This document shows, piece after piece, positions 8,756 to 16,887 of a DNA stretch of 64,000 nt. The notes beneath the pieces were generated by a model. The model made no database searches and had not been told where the DNA came from. It saw only the letters and a list, made by a program, of their open reading frames with translations. Position 1 is the first letter of the stretch, and every line of letters begins with the position of its first letter. The position numbers and the translations under genes were made by a program. The stretch is from an uncultured Clostridia bacterium (GTDB taxonomy: Bacteria; Bacillota; Clostridia; Christensenellales; UBA1242): assembly GCA_934748015.1 (NCBI GenBank), contig CAKVHF010000004.1, positions 116,061 to 180,060 of the forward strand, written 5' to 3'.

Positions 8756-9403
8756 TTATACAATCTTCAGCCCTTTCTCGCCTTGCTTGACTGCCTTAAC
8801 TAGTATTGTGGGATCATTCTTGGTTTCTGGCAGTATTTTTAACTCTTTAGGTTCTAACAGATTTTGCCTTAAGTACACCATAATATCGCATAGTCTTGAC
8901 ATCTTGTGGCACAAATACAATTTTCCACCATCCTTAAGTATCTTACCTGCCTCAACTATTACATCTTGCAGTGTCAACTCAATCTCTTGCTTGGCAACCG
9001 CTATCTCTGTTAATTCCACGCTAGCACTAGATCTATCATAATATGGTGGATTGCAAGTTATTGTATCGATATGGATGTTTTTGAACATTTTGTTCACACC
9101 AACAACATTGGTATTAATGATTGTATGGTTATCCAAATGGTTGTATTGCACACTCTTTCCACACATATCCGCTAGTGACTTCTGCAACTCAACCATATAC
9201 ACATGGCTTACAACATTTTTGGCACCAGTAAGTATGCCCACAACTCCGCTACCGCTACACAAGTCTAGTAGCACACCATCTTTCTTAACCTTAGCAAAAT
9301 TGGCAAGAGCGACTGCATCGGAGGTAAATCTGTATCCAGATCCAACTGCAGGCTGATATATCATCAAGCCCTTATATTGCAGATCTTCCAATACAATATC
9401 CAT
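8756..9403 (-). CDS. tRNA1(Val) (adenine-N6)-methyltransferase-like protein (TrmN6/YfiC)
   Basis: A 215-residue class I SAM methyltransferase. The N-terminus holds the family signature YQPAVGSGYRFTSDAVALA. The SAM loop is LLDLCSGSGVVGIL (about 46-59), and the catalytic NPPYYDRSS about 118-126 is typical of N6-adenine methyltransferases that act on tRNA position 37. In Bacillota this gene commonly lies between ricT and rsmI, exactly as here, 6 bp after ricT. The precise tRNA target is inferred from the family. Confidence 0.85.
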   Translation of the reverse strand: MDIVLEDLQYKGLMIYQPAVGSGYRFTSDAVALANFAKVKKDGVLLDLCSGSGVVGILTGAKNVVSHVYMVELQKSLADMCGKSVQYNHLDNHTIINTNVVGVNKMFKNIHIDTITCNPPYYDRSSASVELTEIAVAKQEIELTLQDVIVEAGKILKDGGKLYLCHKMSRLCDIMVYLRQNLLEPKELKILPETKNDPTILVKAVKQGEKGLKIV

Positions 9404-9409
9404 ATCACT

Positions 9410-10216
9410 CTACCTCTTTTGAATTTTGATCTCTTTGATATCGCTTACTGGATACTCGCAGTACTTAACATCGTCACCCTTCTCGACCTTGCATGTGCAA
9501 GTCTGCTTAAGGATATTGTTGCTGATGACCGAACCTTCACCGTCTGGAGTTCTTACCCTTGCTCCACACTTGCAACAATTGCGTCCCAGATCCTCGTATG
9601 TATCATTTTCGTACGCAAGGCAACACATCAATCTTCCGCATGTACCACTAATTTTGGTTGGGTTTAGGGATAGATTTTGCGTCTTGGCCATCTTGATAGA
9701 TACTTTGTCAAAATCATTAAGATATTGCTTGCAACAACACTCCTTGCCACAAATACCCATACAGCCTATCGACTTAGCCTGATCTCTTATGCCAATCTGT
9801 CTTAACTCGATCCTTACCTTCAGTTCGCCTGCCAAGTCCTTAACTAACTCTCTGAAATCAACTCTTCCTTCGCACACAAAACTGATTATAATCTTGCTTC
9901 CGTCCAAAGTATACTCGCAAGACACTGGTTTCATATCAATATTATTTTTTGCAATCAATCGGTCAACGACTTCCATGTTGGCTTTTGCTTTCTCTTGCAA
10001 TTCTCTGTCTTTTGTTATATCCGCATCGGTTGCAACACGGACATATTTTACATCCTGTTCCAATTCTTTGCTTTGACCCACAATGGACACAACCTTAGCA
10101 AGCAATATACCTCTGGTTGTCTCTATAACTATTGTGTCCTTTGCCTTAACCTCGTCACCCACATTGATCAATTGATCCTTTAGTGCAAGATTGTATTTGA
10201 TTAACGCTGTTTGCAT
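9410..10216 (-). CDS. ricT: PSP1-domain protein RicT (YaaT)
   Basis: A 268-residue PSP1 protein with the diagnostic cysteine-rich core GCMGICGKECCCKQYLNDF and TKISGTCGRLMCCLAYE. In Bacillus subtilis RicT acts with RicA and RicF in a complex that carries Fe-S clusters and promotes RNase Y-dependent RNA maturation; no ricA or ricF is visible nearby. It overlaps the end of holB by 16 bp, which indicates translational coupling. Confidence 0.93.
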   Translation of the reverse strand: MQTALIKYNLALKDQLINVGDEVKAKDTIVIETTRGILLAKVVSIVGQSKELEQDVKYVRVATDADITKDRELQEKAKANMEVVDRLIAKNNIDMKPVSCEYTLDGSKIIISFVCEGRVDFRELVKDLAGELKVRIELRQIGIRDQAKSIGCMGICGKECCCKQYLNDFDKVSIKMAKTQNLSLNPTKISGTCGRLMCCLAYENDTYEDLGRNCCKCGARVRTPDGEGSVISNNILKQTCTCKVEKGDDVKYCEYPVSDIKEIKIQKR

Positions 10217-11175
10217 TTGTATATTGCCTCCAAAATTCCAAATAACATATAGTCAATTACTGCCACACTGGAGCAATTGAACTTTGCCCTATTTTTGCAC
10301 TGCACCAGCATATCACTAATGCATGCAATCGTTGCTGGTGTGTATGTCTGCATCACCCCATCTATGTCCGCCACGCTTGGCAAAACTTTGCCACTGGCGA
10401 TTGATATGTTAATATCCAGATATGTCTTGAATACACAATCTATCAACTTCTGCATATCGTCCTTATATTTTGCAAAGACAGCACTCGCTTTTAACACATC
10501 TTTGCTGGACTTCAGCGATCCAATAACCCTATGAATATCGGCTATAAGATCATTATACTTCTTGTCTGTCAATAACCCAACTGCACTGGTTATATTGCCA
10601 CCTGCTATCTCGGCGACCTCTTGCAATCTAGCCTTGTCAATATCGCTGTAAGTACTCTCAAGATATTGCAAAACTACCTCATCTCGCAAAGCCGGTTCGC
10701 TTATCTTTTTTGCCCTAGATAGTATAGTCCTAAGAATAGTGCTTTCGCTAGTTGCCACTAATAGAAAAATATTGGACGGAGTAGGCTCTTCCAGAACCTT
10801 AAGCAGTGCATTCTGGCTCTGCGGAGTTGCTTCGTCAAAATTGCTTATTACAAACAACTTCTTATCCATCTCGTATGGCTTAACAAAACTCTCTGATACT
10901 ATCTGTCTGCTTTCCGCCACAGACAATTTAGCACTAGTAGGATAATAAAATATGTCACTCATATTGTCATGCTCGATCTTACGGCAACTAGCACATGTAC
11001 CACAAATATTGTGACTATCACAGTATAACTGCATTGCAAAAAACTTTGCGTACGCTTCTGCCAATATCTTGTCTGGCAAAATAAGCATATATGTGTGACT
11101 GATCGTGCCATTAGCGATATCTTTAGTCAATATTTTGCACAACATCGAACCAAAGTACAACTGCTTAAGATCCAT
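10201..11175 (-). CDS. holB: DNA polymerase III subunit delta'
   Basis: A 324-residue clamp-loader subunit. A zinc-finger-like cluster CDSHNICGTCASC (about 52-64) precedes IEHDNMSDIFYY, and the family motif ALLKVLEEPTPSNIFLLVA (about 122-140) precedes the sensor-type ILRTILSRAKKI. It has no good Walker A, as expected for delta', which does not hydrolyse ATP. AGGAGG precedes the ATG. It heads the holB-ricT-trmN6-rsmI cluster. Confidence 0.93.
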   Translation of the reverse strand: MDLKQLYFGSMLCKILTKDIANGTISHTYMLILPDKILAEAYAKFFAMQLYCDSHNICGTCASCRKIEHDNMSDIFYYPTSAKLSVAESRQIVSESFVKPYEMDKKLFVISNFDEATPQSQNALLKVLEEPTPSNIFLLVATSESTILRTILSRAKKISEPALRDEVVLQYLESTYSDIDKARLQEVAEIAGGNITSAVGLLTDKKYNDLIADIHRVIGSLKSSKDVLKASAVFAKYKDDMQKLIDCVFKTYLDINISIASGKVLPSVADIDGVMQTYTPATIACISDMLVQCKNRAKFNCSSVAVIDYMLFGILEAIYKCKQR

Positions 11176-11324
11176 ATTTTATCCTCCTGTTTTTGTGTTT
11201 TATCAATAGATTACTTTAACTCATATCTCGCAACAACATTGTAGTCGCAAAATGTTGTTTGTCAATCTGTTTTTTTAATTTTTTATAGCATATTTGCTGT
11301 AAGTTTTTTTCCAAAAAATATCTT

Positions 11325-12467
11325 TTAACCTTCAATATCGCTATGCTTGTGATATAGGAATTTTACAATCTCATCGGTTGCATTAAGTCTATACACACTT
11401 TCCTGTGCCTTGACACACTTCTTGCGATATTTGATATCGTTCTTTAGGTTATCCATAACGTCCACAGCCTGTGCAGTGGTGCGAGTATTGATAACCAATT
11501 TTTTGTTTTTAAGATATTTTAAGTTGCTTAATTCCAGCCCACGGATCTTGTGAGTAACAATGTATGGCAGATGTTTAGCAATAGCACAAGCAACCTCCAC
11601 ACCACCAGTTTTGCCCATAACAACATCGCTGGCAGATAGCAATACACCCATATTGTTGGTGTGAGTAACAACTTTGATGGTTTTTAATTTGTTTTTGCTA
11701 CTATACGCCACAATTTTATCTCGCAACTTAATATTTTTGTTGCTAACAACAATTATGTTTACATCATCGTACTTTTTGCTAATAGCCTTGACCAACTGCA
11801 TTGTTTTACCCAACTTGCCAGTGTAATTGGTTATAAGGACGGTGAAATTATACTTGTCCAGTCCCAGCAACTCTCTTGCTTCGTCCTTAGGCATAACATT
11901 TTCGATATTAGAAATAATAGGGATGCCTAGATCCAATATGCGGTCACTGTCCTTAACACCCAATCTTTTGAAATCCTTTACTAGATCCTTAGATGCACAG
12001 ATGTAGTAGTCCATCTTATTTGCAATCTTAACATATGGATTGACGGTGTAGTTGCACTCGATGTACGCAGATCTAACTTTGCTTAACTCTCCCGCCTTCT
12101 CCATGTCACTTACAATCACTGCTGGCAAGATATGTGTGCAAATAACAAGATCGGGTTCGAACGACTTAATATTGTATTGTACATAATCACGAACGCTATT
12201 TATGTATGGCGCAAGCAACTTCCTTGCAACATTGTCATCATCCGCATATTTTTCCTTAGCATACCTATCTTTTTCTAGTTTTTGGGCAAGTGCCCGAGTT
12301 AGCATATCTCTGCCTACTTTCTGAAAGTCCAACTGCTCTCGTCCCTTGTATACATCCACTAGCCTAAAACTGATGCTAGGATATCTAGTAGCCAGCCCAT
12401 TGGCAATCGCTCTGCCAGCTATATTATAACTATCACTAGATGTTGTAAATATTAACACCCTTTTCAT
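11325..12467 (-). CDS. MGDG-synthase/UgtP-type glycosyltransferase (GT28)
   Basis: A 380-residue GT-B glycosyltransferase. The N-terminal half matches MGDG-synthase family domains: a glycine-poor start KRVLIFTTSSDSYNIAGRAI and CTHILPAVIVSDMEKAGEL. The C-terminal GT28 donor site includes VVMGKTGGVEVACAIAKHLP. Relatives transfer glucose or galactose from UDP-sugar to diacylglycerol to make membrane glycolipids and lipoteichoic acid anchors. No membrane segment is evident; the enzymes are peripheral on the inner face. The exact sugar cannot be read off. Confidence 0.82.
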   Translation of the reverse strand: MKRVLIFTTSSDSYNIAGRAIANGLATRYPSISFRLVDVYKGREQLDFQKVGRDMLTRALAQKLEKDRYAKEKYADDDNVARKLLAPYINSVRDYVQYNIKSFEPDLVICTHILPAVIVSDMEKAGELSKVRSAYIECNYTVNPYVKIANKMDYYICASKDLVKDFKRLGVKDSDRILDLGIPIISNIENVMPKDEARELLGLDKYNFTVLITNYTGKLGKTMQLVKAISKKYDDVNIIVVSNKNIKLRDKIVAYSSKNKLKTIKVVTHTNNMGVLLSASDVVMGKTGGVEVACAIAKHLPYIVTHKIRGLELSNLKYLKNKKLVINTRTTAQAVDVMDNLKNDIKYRKKCVKAQESVYRLNATDEIVKFLYHKHSDIEG

Positions 12468-12535
12468 AAGGTTTTTCCTCTTTCTTTTGATCTATAATAA
12501 AACAAATTCTCAATATAAAACGTCATGTTTAAGTT

Positions 12536-13093
12536 CTAGTATCTTTTCTTGGGTGCGACCATCATGTATGCAAAGCCCACAACTATAAGCCCGACAACAC
12601 CATAAGACAACTTAAAATTATATTCTACCATAACATTCGTCACAAATTCTTGATTTTGAAGCACCAAGCATAGCGATGTAACGATGCCACAAACGAACAC
12701 AAATAGTCCTGCAAAAACATTCATGACCGACAGCCTAATGCCAAAGAAATTAAAGATTGTAACAATCAGCATAAATACAGCCAGAGCCACACACACCATG
12801 TATGTGTAGGAAAGGATATTGATATATATTGGATTGACATATTGGCTAATATCCGCACTGGATTTTAGCAAAAAAGTAGACAATATCCCACTGCCAGTTG
12901 AAGGATCAATGAAAGACAACTTGTTGCCAAACATTGCCTTGAATATATCCAGCCCAGTTACATTGACATATTCCGCACCTGCTCCACCTATGTTAAGCCT
13001 CATGCTGAACATGGGGATAAATAGCGTAGATAAGATAAGCAAAGATATAACCAGACAGGAAATTACCGCCCATAGTTTTACCGGTTTTCTCAT
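12536..13093 (-). CDS. four-helix membrane protein of unknown function
   Basis: A 185-residue protein with about four hydrophobic segments (near 8-28, 90-115, 122-145 and 158-178) and a basic C-terminus KKRY. The loop between the first two helices, about 60 residues, would face outside. I do not recognise the family. It lies 41 bp after the YhhN-family gene and probably shares its transcript. Confidence 0.65.
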   Translation of the reverse strand: MRKPVKLWAVISCLVISLLILSTLFIPMFSMRLNIGGAGAEYVNVTGLDIFKAMFGNKLSFIDPSTGSGILSTFLLKSSADISQYVNPIYINILSYTYMVCVALAVFMLIVTIFNFFGIRLSVMNVFAGLFVFVCGIVTSLCLVLQNQEFVTNVMVEYNFKLSYGVVGLIVVGFAYMMVAPKKRY

Positions 13094-13134
13094 AATAATT
13101 TAGTCGCTTTCCTTTTGTATAAATTTTTTTGTTT

Positions 13135-13860
13135 CTAGAATAATAATTGAATAAATATTGTGCTAGCAATAACAATCTGACCTAGATAATATAGTGTGTG
13201 ATTGATAATCTGGCACACATTGCTGTCGCCCTTGTCGCCAAAATACTGCATAGATAATACAAGATCGGATAGTGTAAATAGCACAAGACCAACCGCAAGG
13301 CTAACAAATCCAATATTGTAGAAACTAAGTACAACTGCAAGAACTGTTACAAAGTATAGAATGAATGTGTAGGCAAAAGTAATAATTATGTTTTTGCCAA
13401 AATCCAGCTTCATAACAAACTTAGTCATAAAATATGTCGCAATAGTAAGCACGATTGCAACACCGCCAGTTATTAGTAGCGGAACAAGCAGACTACCCAC
13501 ATTGTACATTGTTGTAGCAAAAGTAAGAAGTGCAAAAATGTAGAAGAAATGCCCTACACCAAAACTAACAAATCCACCTTGCAAATATTCGTTGCCACTC
13601 TCCTTATATGCAACTTTGCCGTCTAGTAGCACATCACCTATCAGACCCAAAACCAAACCCAATGCAATGCCAATGTATCCGTCATTGAAATCGGTCACAT
13701 AAGATAGCGATAGCATAAAACATGCTATAAAACAAAAACTAGCAAACGCCTTAGCGATTATAGAAAAAGCACTTGCCCCCTTAGATCTAATCACAATAAA
13801 TAGTGTTGTAAATAACACACACGCAATTATTGCAACCGCAAAAGTTCCTTTTATTCCCAT
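13135..13860 (-). CDS. YhhN/TMEM86-family membrane protein (lysoplasmalogenase-like)
   Basis: A 241-residue, roughly eight-helix membrane protein. Signature acidic positions occur in LGLIGDVLLD (about 79-88) and FTLSDLVLSM (about 197-206), and GHFFYIFAL fits the central motif of YhhN/TMEM86. Characterised members hydrolyse the vinyl-ether bond of lysoplasmalogens. Plasmalogens occur in anaerobic Bacillota, so the role is plausible but inferred. AAAGGAAA precedes the ATG. Confidence 0.75.
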   Translation of the reverse strand: MGIKGTFAVAIIACVLFTTLFIVIRSKGASAFSIIAKAFASFCFIACFMLSLSYVTDFNDGYIGIALGLVLGLIGDVLLDGKVAYKESGNEYLQGGFVSFGVGHFFYIFALLTFATTMYNVGSLLVPLLITGGVAIVLTIATYFMTKFVMKLDFGKNIIITFAYTFILYFVTVLAVVLSFYNIGFVSLAVGLVLFTLSDLVLSMQYFGDKGDSNVCQIINHTLYYLGQIVIASTIFIQLLF

Positions 13861-13981
13861 TTTCCTTTTCTCTCCCTCCTATACAGAAATAGTTATATAT
13901 ATTTTAACATGTTTTGGGGTATTTAGTCCAAACAATTGTCCCTACAAAATAAAGAATTATTATTAATTTAGCAAAAAAATG

Positions 13982-14010
13982 TTGCCAAATGTAAAATATT
14001 ATGATACAAT
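13982..14010 (+). promoter_or_regulatory. tRNA-Leu promoter
   Basis: TTGCCA (13982-13987) and TACAAT (14005-14010) with a 17-bp spacer; start expected near 14017. Confidence 0.75.
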
Positions 14011-14032
14011 TCAATTGCTTTGGAAAAAGAAG

Positions 14033-14098
14033 GCTACAGCAACACTTCACTACATATCTTTAAGCCGAAGTGTTTGATCAAGCAGTGCAAACTGTAGC
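14033..14098 (+). promoter_or_regulatory. nested stem in the tRNA-Leu leader
   Basis: GCTACAG (14033-14039) pairs with CTGTAGC (14092-14098), enclosing AACACTTC (14041-14048) with GAAGTGTT (14067-14074). The inner part repeats GCCGAAGTG, the first bases of the tRNA. It may be a processing structure or a remnant of tRNA duplication. Confidence 0.45.
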
Positions 14099-14114
14099 GA
14101 GGCTCTCAAAATGA

Positions 14115-14196
14115 GCCGAAGTGGCGGAACGGCAGACGCACACGACTCAAAATCGTGCGGGAAACCATGCGGGTTCAAATCCCGCCTTCGGCACCA
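14115..14196 (+). tRNA. tRNA-Leu(CAA)
   Basis: A complete 82-nt cloverleaf: acceptor GCCGAAG/CTTCGGC, anticodon stem CACGA/TCGTG with loop CTCAAAA (anticodon CAA, reads UUG), a long variable arm typical of Leu, T arm GCGGGTTCAAATCCCGC, discriminator A and an encoded CCA at 14194-14196. Confidence 0.95.
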
Positions 14197-14637
14197 TTCA
14201 ACAGAAAAACACCTCTAAGGTGTTTTTTTGTTTTCAGGCGGGATTTACTTTCAATCAATGTGCAACCGCATTGATTGAAACAAGAGACATCTTGCATGTC
14301 TCTTAAGAACCCGCATGTCCATGCTCTGTACTCGGGAACCCGGCTCCAAGCCACCCGAGGTATATTCGCTCTCAAAAAAAATTTCATTTTTTTCGCTCAT
14401 ATAGACAAATCCCGCCTTCGGCACCATTCAACAGAAAAACACCTCTAAGGTGTTTTTTTGTTTTCAGGCGGGATTTACTTTCAATCAATGTGCAACCGCA
14501 TTGATTGAAACAAGAGACATCTTGCATGTCTCTTAAGAACCCGCATGTCCATGCTCTGTACTCGGGAACCCGGCTCCAAGCCACCCGAGGTATATTCGCT
14601 CTCAAAAAAAATTTTCATTTTTTCGCTCATATAGACG
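14178..14637 (+). repeat. 230-bp tandem repeat carrying tRNA-Leu 3' end and inverted tRNA pieces
   Basis: Two full units (14178-14407, 14408-14637) and a partial third begin with the last bases of the tRNA T arm, acceptor and CCA. Each contains the terminator, GGCGGGATTT (14237-14246; inverted copy of AAATCCCGCC in the tRNA), hairpins AATCAATG/CATTGATT and AAGAGACAT/ATGTCTCTT, and GAACCCGCATG (14307-14317; inverted copy of CATGCGGGTTC in the tRNA). The copies differ at very few bases. Confidence 0.9.
14207..14229 (+). terminator. terminator of tRNA-Leu
   Basis: AACACCT/AGGTGTT with a 3-nt loop and a T tract. It is copied with the surrounding repeat near 14437-14459 and again near 14667-14689. 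Confidence 0.85.
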
Positions 14638-14689
14638 CATCCCGCCTTCGGCACCATGCAACAAAAAAACACCTCTAAGGTGTTTTTTT

Positions 14690-15017
14690 GTTGCAATGAT
14701 ATTTCCGTAAACGGAAATGATATTCGTTTTCGTGAATGGTGCTCGCAGTAACATTGTTCAAAGTTGTCGTAAGACACCTTGAAGAAATGTTACAAGTAAA
14801 CAATCTATGTGACCACAATTTATTGTGGATTTGCGTTTAGCAAATTGATTTGTGAATGCAATGAACAAGTCAACATCACATAGATTATATTTTTGCTAAC
14901 GCAAAAGTGTCGGTTCAATATTATTTTATTACGAGCCTTGGCGAGTAATATCATTGCGAATAAAATGAGCAATATCATTGTGAGTGCTAACGAACAATAT
15001 CATTAAGAACCCGCATG
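14690..15017 (+). repeat. hairpin-rich, gene-free region after tRNA-Leu
   Basis: AATGATATT occurs at 14695-14703 and 14716-14724 around the hairpin TTTCCGTAAACGGAAA; its inverse AATATCATT occurs at 14947-14955, 14971-14979 and 14996-15004. A third GAACCCGCATG is at 15007-15017. There is no plausible coding sequence. Element E3 lies inside. Confidence 0.7.
14802..14886 (+). repeat. four-way-junction element E3
   Basis: Outer stem AATCTATGTGA (14802-14812)/TCACATAGATT (14876-14886) encloses three hairpins: CCACAAT/ATTGTGG (14813-14828), ATTTGC/GCAAAT (14829-14845) and TTGATTTGT pairing with ACAAGTCAA (14845-14873). A second, partial copy lies at 17944-17986 in reverse orientation. Confidence 0.75.
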
Positions 15018-15102
15018 TCCATGCTCTGGCACTATGTCTGTAGCATCACATTTATATATTTGGGCAAAAGTGTAAAAATATTATCTCTATAGTTGTTGTA
15101 TA

Positions 15103-15111
15103 TGATATAAT
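15103..15111 (+). promoter_or_regulatory. extended -10 promoter of the TfoX-N gene
   Basis: TGATATAAT, an extended -10 element, lies 22 bp before the ATG at 15133. No good -35 box is seen. Confidence 0.5.
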
Positions 15112-15132
15112 ATTTGCATAGGAGAGTAATAC

Positions 15133-15417
15133 ATGGCATCTAGCAGAGAATATAAAGACTACATAATGGAACAATTATCTGACCTTAACCCATCATGCAG
15201 ACCAATGATGGGAGAGTATCTAATATATGTCAATGGCAAATACTTTGGTGGAATATATGATGATAGGTTGTTAGTAAAAATCACCAAAACAAATAGTAAT
15301 TACAATCTTACTACAGAGTTGCCCTACAGCACTGCCAAACCAATGTATCTAGTGGAAAATGTGGATGACAAAGAATATCTACTACACCTAGTTCTAGATA
15401 CACTTAAGGGACTATAG
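15133..15417 (+). CDS. TfoX N-terminal-domain protein
   Basis: A 94-residue protein corresponding to the TfoX/Sxy N-terminal domain alone: MGEYLIYVNGKYFGGIYDDRL and KPMYLVENVDDKEYLLHLV are the conserved parts, with length close to the domain. Sxy/TfoX controls competence in Gammaproteobacteria, but stand-alone N-domain proteins of Bacillota have no fixed role. AGGAGAG precedes the ATG. It is monocistronic, between the tRNA-Leu repeat field and a bidirectional terminator. Confidence 0.8.
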   Translation: MASSREYKDYIMEQLSDLNPSCRPMMGEYLIYVNGKYFGGIYDDRLLVKITKTNSNYNLTTELPYSTAKPMYLVENVDDKEYLLHLVLDTLKGL

Positions 15418-15473
15418 GGTTAATCTATTTATTTTTTTAACTGTAATAAAATTAGAGATTTGGAAAATAATTA

Positions 15474-15515
15474 CAAAAAAAACTGAAAAATTATTTATAT
15501 TTTCAGTTTTTTTCT
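15474..15515. terminator. bidirectional terminator
   Basis: ACTGAAAA (15482-15489)/TTTTCAGT (15500-15507), with A tracts before and T tracts after. It serves the converging TfoX-N and Fic genes. Confidence 0.8.
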
Positions 15516-15550
15516 TAATGTATCGTAAATTAGAATAAAAACGACAAAAT

Positions 15551-16438
15551 TTAATAAGAAATCTTGAAATACTCTAGCCATGCTTTGTACATGTCTTGGC
15601 AAGACAGACAAGTGTCCACTAGATAACCCCTTTCGTTGTTCCATTCGCTTAAGCCCCTGTAATAGAACATTTTGTGGGCTTCATCTATAATAAATGGGAC
15701 AATATTGTGGGCTAAACACTCCTTGAACATTAATAGTCTTCCAACCCTTCCGTTGCCATCTTGGAATGGATGAATGGTCTCAAATTGTACATGAAAATCT
15801 ATTATATCCTCTAGCCCTATAACATCCTTAGCATAATATTGCTTAATTAGTTGTGCAATTGCAGACTGCACACCCTCTGGACTACATGTCTCACGACCAC
15901 CAACTTCGTTAGGTAACTTCTTATATTCACCTACATTGAACCAGTCCAGCCTACTATCACTTGTGCCGTTCTTCAACATAAAGTGTAGCATCTTGATCAT
16001 ATCCTCACTTATCACATCTGTTGCATGATCTATTATATAGTCTACACACCTAAAGTGGTTGGCTGTCTCAACTATATCGTCTACATTGGTTGAACCATTG
16101 CTTGTACCAATAGTATTTGTCTCAAAAATATATCTAGTCTCGTCATGCGTCAAAGTACTACCCTCAATATGGTTGGAGTTGTATGTCAACTCTACTTGCG
16201 TCTTATGATATATCCCACCAGACAGATTAATTTCTTTTTGCTCCCGCAAAATCTGCAACAAACGTCCCTCTGGACTTTTGCTTCCAATTGTATACGCCTC
16301 CACACTGCTCTTAGGGATATTCCATGTTTTACCCACAATATATGCACCTGGGATCTTCCCCGACTTACAATAATTTCTTACAGTTCTATCCGCCAAACCT
16401 AATATTTTCGCCACTTGCGATACAGACATATATTCCAT
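15551..16438 (-). CDS. Fic-domain protein with N-terminal excisionase-type HTH
   Basis: A 295-residue protein. Residues 4-50 form an excisionase/MerR-like winged HTH (SVSQVAKILGLADRTVRNYC). The inhibitory motif (S/T)xxxE(G/N) is SNHIEG at 88-93, and the Fic core HPFQDGNGRVGR is at 223-234 with catalytic His. Fic enzymes usually transfer AMP to target proteins, and an intact inhibitory Glu points to a self-restrained (class II) enzyme. The start at 16438 has GGAG 6 nt upstream; an ATG at 16450 lacks one. Two identical palindromes in its promoter suggest that the HTH autoregulates. Confidence 0.9.
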   Translation of the reverse strand: MEYMSVSQVAKILGLADRTVRNYCKSGKIPGAYIVGKTWNIPKSSVEAYTIGSKSPEGRLLQILREQKEINLSGGIYHKTQVELTYNSNHIEGSTLTHDETRYIFETNTIGTSNGSTNVDDIVETANHFRCVDYIIDHATDVISEDMIKMLHFMLKNGTSDSRLDWFNVGEYKKLPNEVGGRETCSPEGVQSAIAQLIKQYYAKDVIGLEDIIDFHVQFETIHPFQDGNGRVGRLLMFKECLAHNIVPFIIDEAHKMFYYRGLSEWNNERGYLVDTCLSCQDMYKAWLEYFKISY

Positions 16439-16472
16439 TACTATCTCCATTCACTTTTATATCTTTACATAT

Positions 16473-16534
16473 ATTATATGCCGATATCGGCAAAAAATCA
16501 AGATAATTTGCACAAAAAATTGCCGATATCGGCA
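16473..16534 (-). promoter_or_regulatory. fic promoter with two palindromic operators
   Basis: On the minus strand TTGATT (16501-16496) and TATAAT (16478-16473) are 17 bp apart. The spacer is largely filled by TGCCGATATCGGCA (16479-16492). An identical 14-mer sits at 16521-16534, centres 42 bp (four turns) apart, and a half-site TATCGGCA occurs near 16560. The upstream palindrome is flanked by A and T tracts and could also act as a bidirectional terminator for the ATP-grasp transcript. Confidence 0.8.
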
Positions 16535-16595
16535 ATTTTTTATTGTTTTACACCCTTTTATCGGCAAACCACTTCCAGTCCACCAGTCTTGTAAT

Positions 16596-16887
16596 AGTTG
16601 AAATATTAAGGTCGCACATCTTTTTCATACAAACTCTATATGTTGCTTTGAAACACTTTCCACCCTATTTCCTTATTGGGCAATTATATTACTTTCGAAC
16701 ACCTTTTTGCTAACAAGTCCAATATTTTGTTTTTTGTTGCCTTCCATATGTCTTATTTATAAGCCAACTATATTACTTTCGCATGCCTTGAATTTAGTTC
16801 ACAGCAAAGAAAGTAATATATTGGCGAACTTACTATACAAAAGCAAAATTTGGGCGATGTTTCAGTAGGGAGATTAATATTTCGACT
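16596..16887 (-). repeat. nested inverted-repeat region at the ATP-grasp gene 3' end
   Basis: Outer arms AGTTGAAATATTAA (16596-16609) and TTAATATTTCGACT (16874-16887) pair over 14 positions (one G-U). The right arm, read on the minus strand, is the last four codons plus stop of the gene. Between them lie a left half-copy (CAATTATATTACTTTC then GAACACC, 16681-16703), complete copy H6, and CAGTAGGGAGA of an outer right half. Confidence 0.75.
16764..16824 (-). repeat. stem-loop repeat H6
   Basis: TATATTACTTTC (16769-16780) pairs perfectly with GAAAGTAATATA (16809-16820), continued by CCAA/TTGG past a bulged C. The 28-nt loop matches the H1 variant (GCCTTGAATTTAGTTCA). Confidence 0.8.

Noticed and set aside
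14178..14645. Prophage or integrative-element attachment sites at tRNA genes
   Set aside because: Direct repeats of tRNA 3' ends fit att sites, but spacing is only 160-230 bp, no integrase is present, and the inverted tRNA copies are unexplained. Kept as repeats, not att sites.
14121..14777. Several ORFs of 60-98 codons over the tRNA-Leu repeats
   Set aside because: They run through the tRNA and through identical repeat units in arbitrary frames, with no ribosome binding sites; products repeat only because the DNA repeats.
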